The translations under genes were made by a program, and so were the position numbers. The notes below the pieces were generated by a model. It searched no databases. It was not told the DNA's origin and saw nothing but the letters and a program-made list of their open reading frames with translations. This document shows, in pieces, positions 62,573 to 64,000 of a stretch of DNA of 64,000 nucleotides (its first letter is position 1; each line of letters starts with the position of its first letter). Origin of the DNA: Flavobacterium sp. KMS (GTDB lineage: Bacteria; Bacteroidota; Bacteroidia; Flavobacteriales; Flavobacteriaceae); NCBI RefSeq assembly GCF_000813005.1, contig NZ_JSYP01000004.1:1-64000 (forward strand), read 5' to 3'.

Positions 62573-62992
62573 TTAATTCTGACTTGAAGGAGCAACTTCA
62601 ATATCAGACACAATAAAATCAGCAAACTTTTTCGCATCATTTGGTGTCCAATTCAATTCAGCTCCTTTAGGTCTATTTTCCCAATCCCAGTCTACAAATT
62701 TCTTTACTCGAACCATAAGTGATAGGCGGTCTTCAATAGCACCTTCCCTTTTTCTTTGCTGATCTATAGTTGTAAACTTAAAAATAAAAAGAGAAGATCC
62801 CTCGTTATTAAATACAGTAGCAGTCTTTATTTCTGGTTTTATTTCCTTGAGTAAATCTTTTAATGATTTATTAATAAACCGTTCTTTATTTTGTTCTAAT
62901 AAATAAACCTGACTGGTACTGTGTACCAATTGTTGTGCAATACTACTATTACAGAATAGTAGTATTGCGAAAAACACTAAGCTTTTTTTCAT
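62573..62992 (-). CDS. Array member 6, secreted protein of unknown function
   Basis: 139 residues, type A signal peptide with the palindromic codons. FINKSLKDLL (Ser for Pro); WDWENRPKGAELNWTPND; C-terminus VSDIEVAPSSQN. IFKFTTIDQQ replaces GFRFTTLAQQ. Confidence 0.88.
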   Translation of the reverse strand: MKKSLVFFAILLFCNSSIAQQLVHSTSQVYLLEQNKERFINKSLKDLLKEIKPEIKTATVFNNEGSSLFIFKFTTIDQQRKREGAIEDRLSLMVRVKKFVDWDWENRPKGAELNWTPNDAKKFADFIVSDIEVAPSSQN

Positions 62993-62997
62993 CTCTC

Positions 62998-63417
62998 TTA
63001 ATCCTCAGTTTCAGGTACAACACCAATGCGGACAACAATAAAATTAGCAGATTTTTGTGCATCCTCAGGTGTCCATAGTATTTCATTTCCCACAGGCCTT
63101 TTTTTCCAATCCCAAGGGATGAATTCTTTTACATAAACTAAAAGTGTCACACGGTCTGCAATAGCACCTTCTTCTTTTCTTTGCTGAGCTAAAGTTGTAA
63201 ATCTGAAACCAAAAAGGGAAGAATTCTCATCATTAAACACATGAGCCGTTTTTATTTCCGGTTTTATTTCTTTTAATAAATCTTTTAACGGTTTATTAAT
63301 AAACAACTCTTCATTATCTTTCAGTAAGTAAACTTGACTGGTATTGTATACCAATTGTTGTGCAATACTATTATTATAGAATAGTAGTATTGCAAAAAAA
63401 ATTAAAATATTTTTCAT
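62998..63417 (-). CDS. Array member 7, secreted protein of unknown function
   Basis: 139 residues. Hybrid features: signal peptide FYNNSIAQ between types A and B; KDNEELFINK as in member 5; NEILWTPEDAQ as in member 4; C-terminus VRIGVVPETED identical to member 8. Its palindromic codons have one mismatch. Confidence 0.88.
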   Translation of the reverse strand: MKNILIFFAILLFYNNSIAQQLVYNTSQVYLLKDNEELFINKPLKDLLKEIKPEIKTAHVFNDENSSLFGFRFTTLAQQRKEEGAIADRVTLLVYVKEFIPWDWKKRPVGNEILWTPEDAQKSANFIVVRIGVVPETED

Positions 63418-63522
63418 GTTTTTACATTAATGATAATAATCCTGAGGGAAATTTAATTTTGTAGCTAATTTTTAAGTTAGCTGCAAAAAAATCATTTTTA
63501 TCTGTTATTCATGAAGTAAGAA
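63418..63522 (-). repeat. Duplicated hairpin spacer, copy 2
   Basis: Counterpart of 62476-62572 with arms ttttgtagctaa (63457-63468) and ttagctgcaaaa (63477-63488), one G-T pair. It separates member 8 from member 7. Confidence 0.75.
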
Positions 63523-63948
63523 TTAATCCTCAGTTTCAGGTACAACACCAATGCGGACAACAATATAATCAGCAAATTTATTTGCGTCATTTGTTGTCCA
63601 ATTCAATTCAGTTCCTTTAGTCCTTTCATCCCAATTCCAGGGAATAAATTCCTTAACTTGTACAATCAACGAAACACGATCTTCAATAGCTCCTTCATTT
63701 TTTCTTTGCTGTTCTAAAGTTGCAAAAGAAAAGACAAAAACAAAAGAATTCTCACTATTAAATACAACAGCTGTTTTTATTTCTGGTTTTATTTCCTTCA
63801 GTAAATCTTTTAACGGTTTATTGATAAACAATTCTTCATTTTGTTCTAATCTGTAAACCTGACTAGTACTAGATATAAATTGTTGTGCATAACTATTGTT
63901 TTGCAATAAGAAACATACTATTACGAAAATCTTTAAAATATTTTTCAT
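63523..63948 (-). CDS. Array member 8 (type B signal peptide)
   Basis: 141 residues, first complete gene of the array in transcription order. Type B signal peptide (ending NNSYAQ). The middle (NSENSFVFVFSFATLEQ) resembles member 2. C-terminus VRIGVVPETED is shared with member 7. No clear promoter is seen in the 52 bases left in the window. Confidence 0.87.
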   Translation of the reverse strand: MKNILKIFVIVCFLLQNNSYAQQFISSTSQVYRLEQNEELFINKPLKDLLKEIKPEIKTAVVFNSENSFVFVFSFATLEQQRKNEGAIEDRVSLIVQVKEFIPWNWDERTKGTELNWTTNDANKFADYIVVRIGVVPETED

Positions 63949-64000
63949 TTTTTTTTATTTTAGTATTAAGTACAAGGGATTAAAGTATATTTTTTAGACC

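Larger units (their letters stand above)
60351..63948 (-). repeat. Tandem array of eight paralogous secreted-protein genes
   Basis: Eight genes in one direction, each encoding 139-141 residues. Gaps are only 4-5 bases except for two duplicated spacers (62476-62572, 63418-63522). All share a signal peptide, FINKPLKDLLKEIKPEIKTA-type core and a Trp-rich C-terminal half. The array may continue beyond the window, as its first gene begins 52 bases from the edge. Confidence 0.92.

Noticed and set aside
1..64000. Insertion sequences, prophage, integrase or rRNA genes
   Set aside because: No transposase, integrase or phage structural protein and no rRNA sequence was recognised in any frame.

Overview
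The window is a low-GC chromosomal segment of a Flavobacterium-like member of the Bacteroidota. The signs are type IX secretion sorting signals, SxxC lipoproteins, AT-rich leaders without Shine-Dalgarno boxes, promoters of the TTG-N19/21-TAnnTTTG type, TonB/BtuG B12 uptake, DUF4252 proteins and a CarB without its allosteric domain. I see no rRNA, CRISPR array, insertion sequence or prophage.

Layout: 0.3-3.0 kb, FKBP lipoprotein, S4 RNA-binding protein, phosphoribosyltransferase and shikimate kinase. 3.1-4.1 kb, five identical tRNA-Lys genes alternating with one intact and three decayed tRNA-Leu copies. 4.2-5.8 kb, TPR protein and Kir-type potassium channel. 5.9-14.5 kb, a photoprotection locus: CarH/LitR-like B12-binding MerR regulator, crtI-crtB-crtZ, SRPBCC protein, photolyase, then ABC1 kinase/TetR divergent from a TIGR01777 oxidoreductase. 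14.7-21.7 kb, YceI, thioesterase, RmuC, two secreted proteins, and a sigma factor coupled to an unusual anti-sigma/outer-membrane-barrel chimera. 21.8-25.3 kb, a large T9SS-secreted nuclease-family protein. 25.6-27.0 kb, small RNA-modification genes. 27.3-38.0 kb, a cobalamin island (ABC importer, cobU, bluB-cobT fusion, cobS, cobC, B12 riboswitch, btuB, BtuG-like lipoprotein). 38.0-43.3 kb, S41 protease, a second sigma/anti-sigma operon with two DUF4252 proteins, an AT-rich membrane protein and an XRE regulator. 43.3-60.2 kb, carB, rpmH, hydrolase, GNAT, DASS transporter, two paralogous porins flanking a Thr-Arg-Pro-rich protein and a TolC-HlyD-ABC2 export operon, an ABC-F protein and a PepSY-like protein. 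60.3-64.0 kb, eight tandem paralogous secreted proteins of unknown function, possibly continuing past the window edge.

How parts work together: a 32-bp palindrome, TTGTTTA-N18-TAAACAA, lies at the regulator gene, before crtI, and (in slightly degenerate form) between tetR and the TIGR01777 gene. It ties the whole 5.9-14.5 kb locus into one probable regulon of the B12-binding regulator, and the cobalamin island 13 kb away could supply its cofactor. The most novel-looking items are this palindrome-defined regulon, the eight-gene secreted-protein array with a conserved hairpin in its signal-peptide codons, the sigma/trans-envelope chimera and a dispersed structured intergenic repeat present five times.
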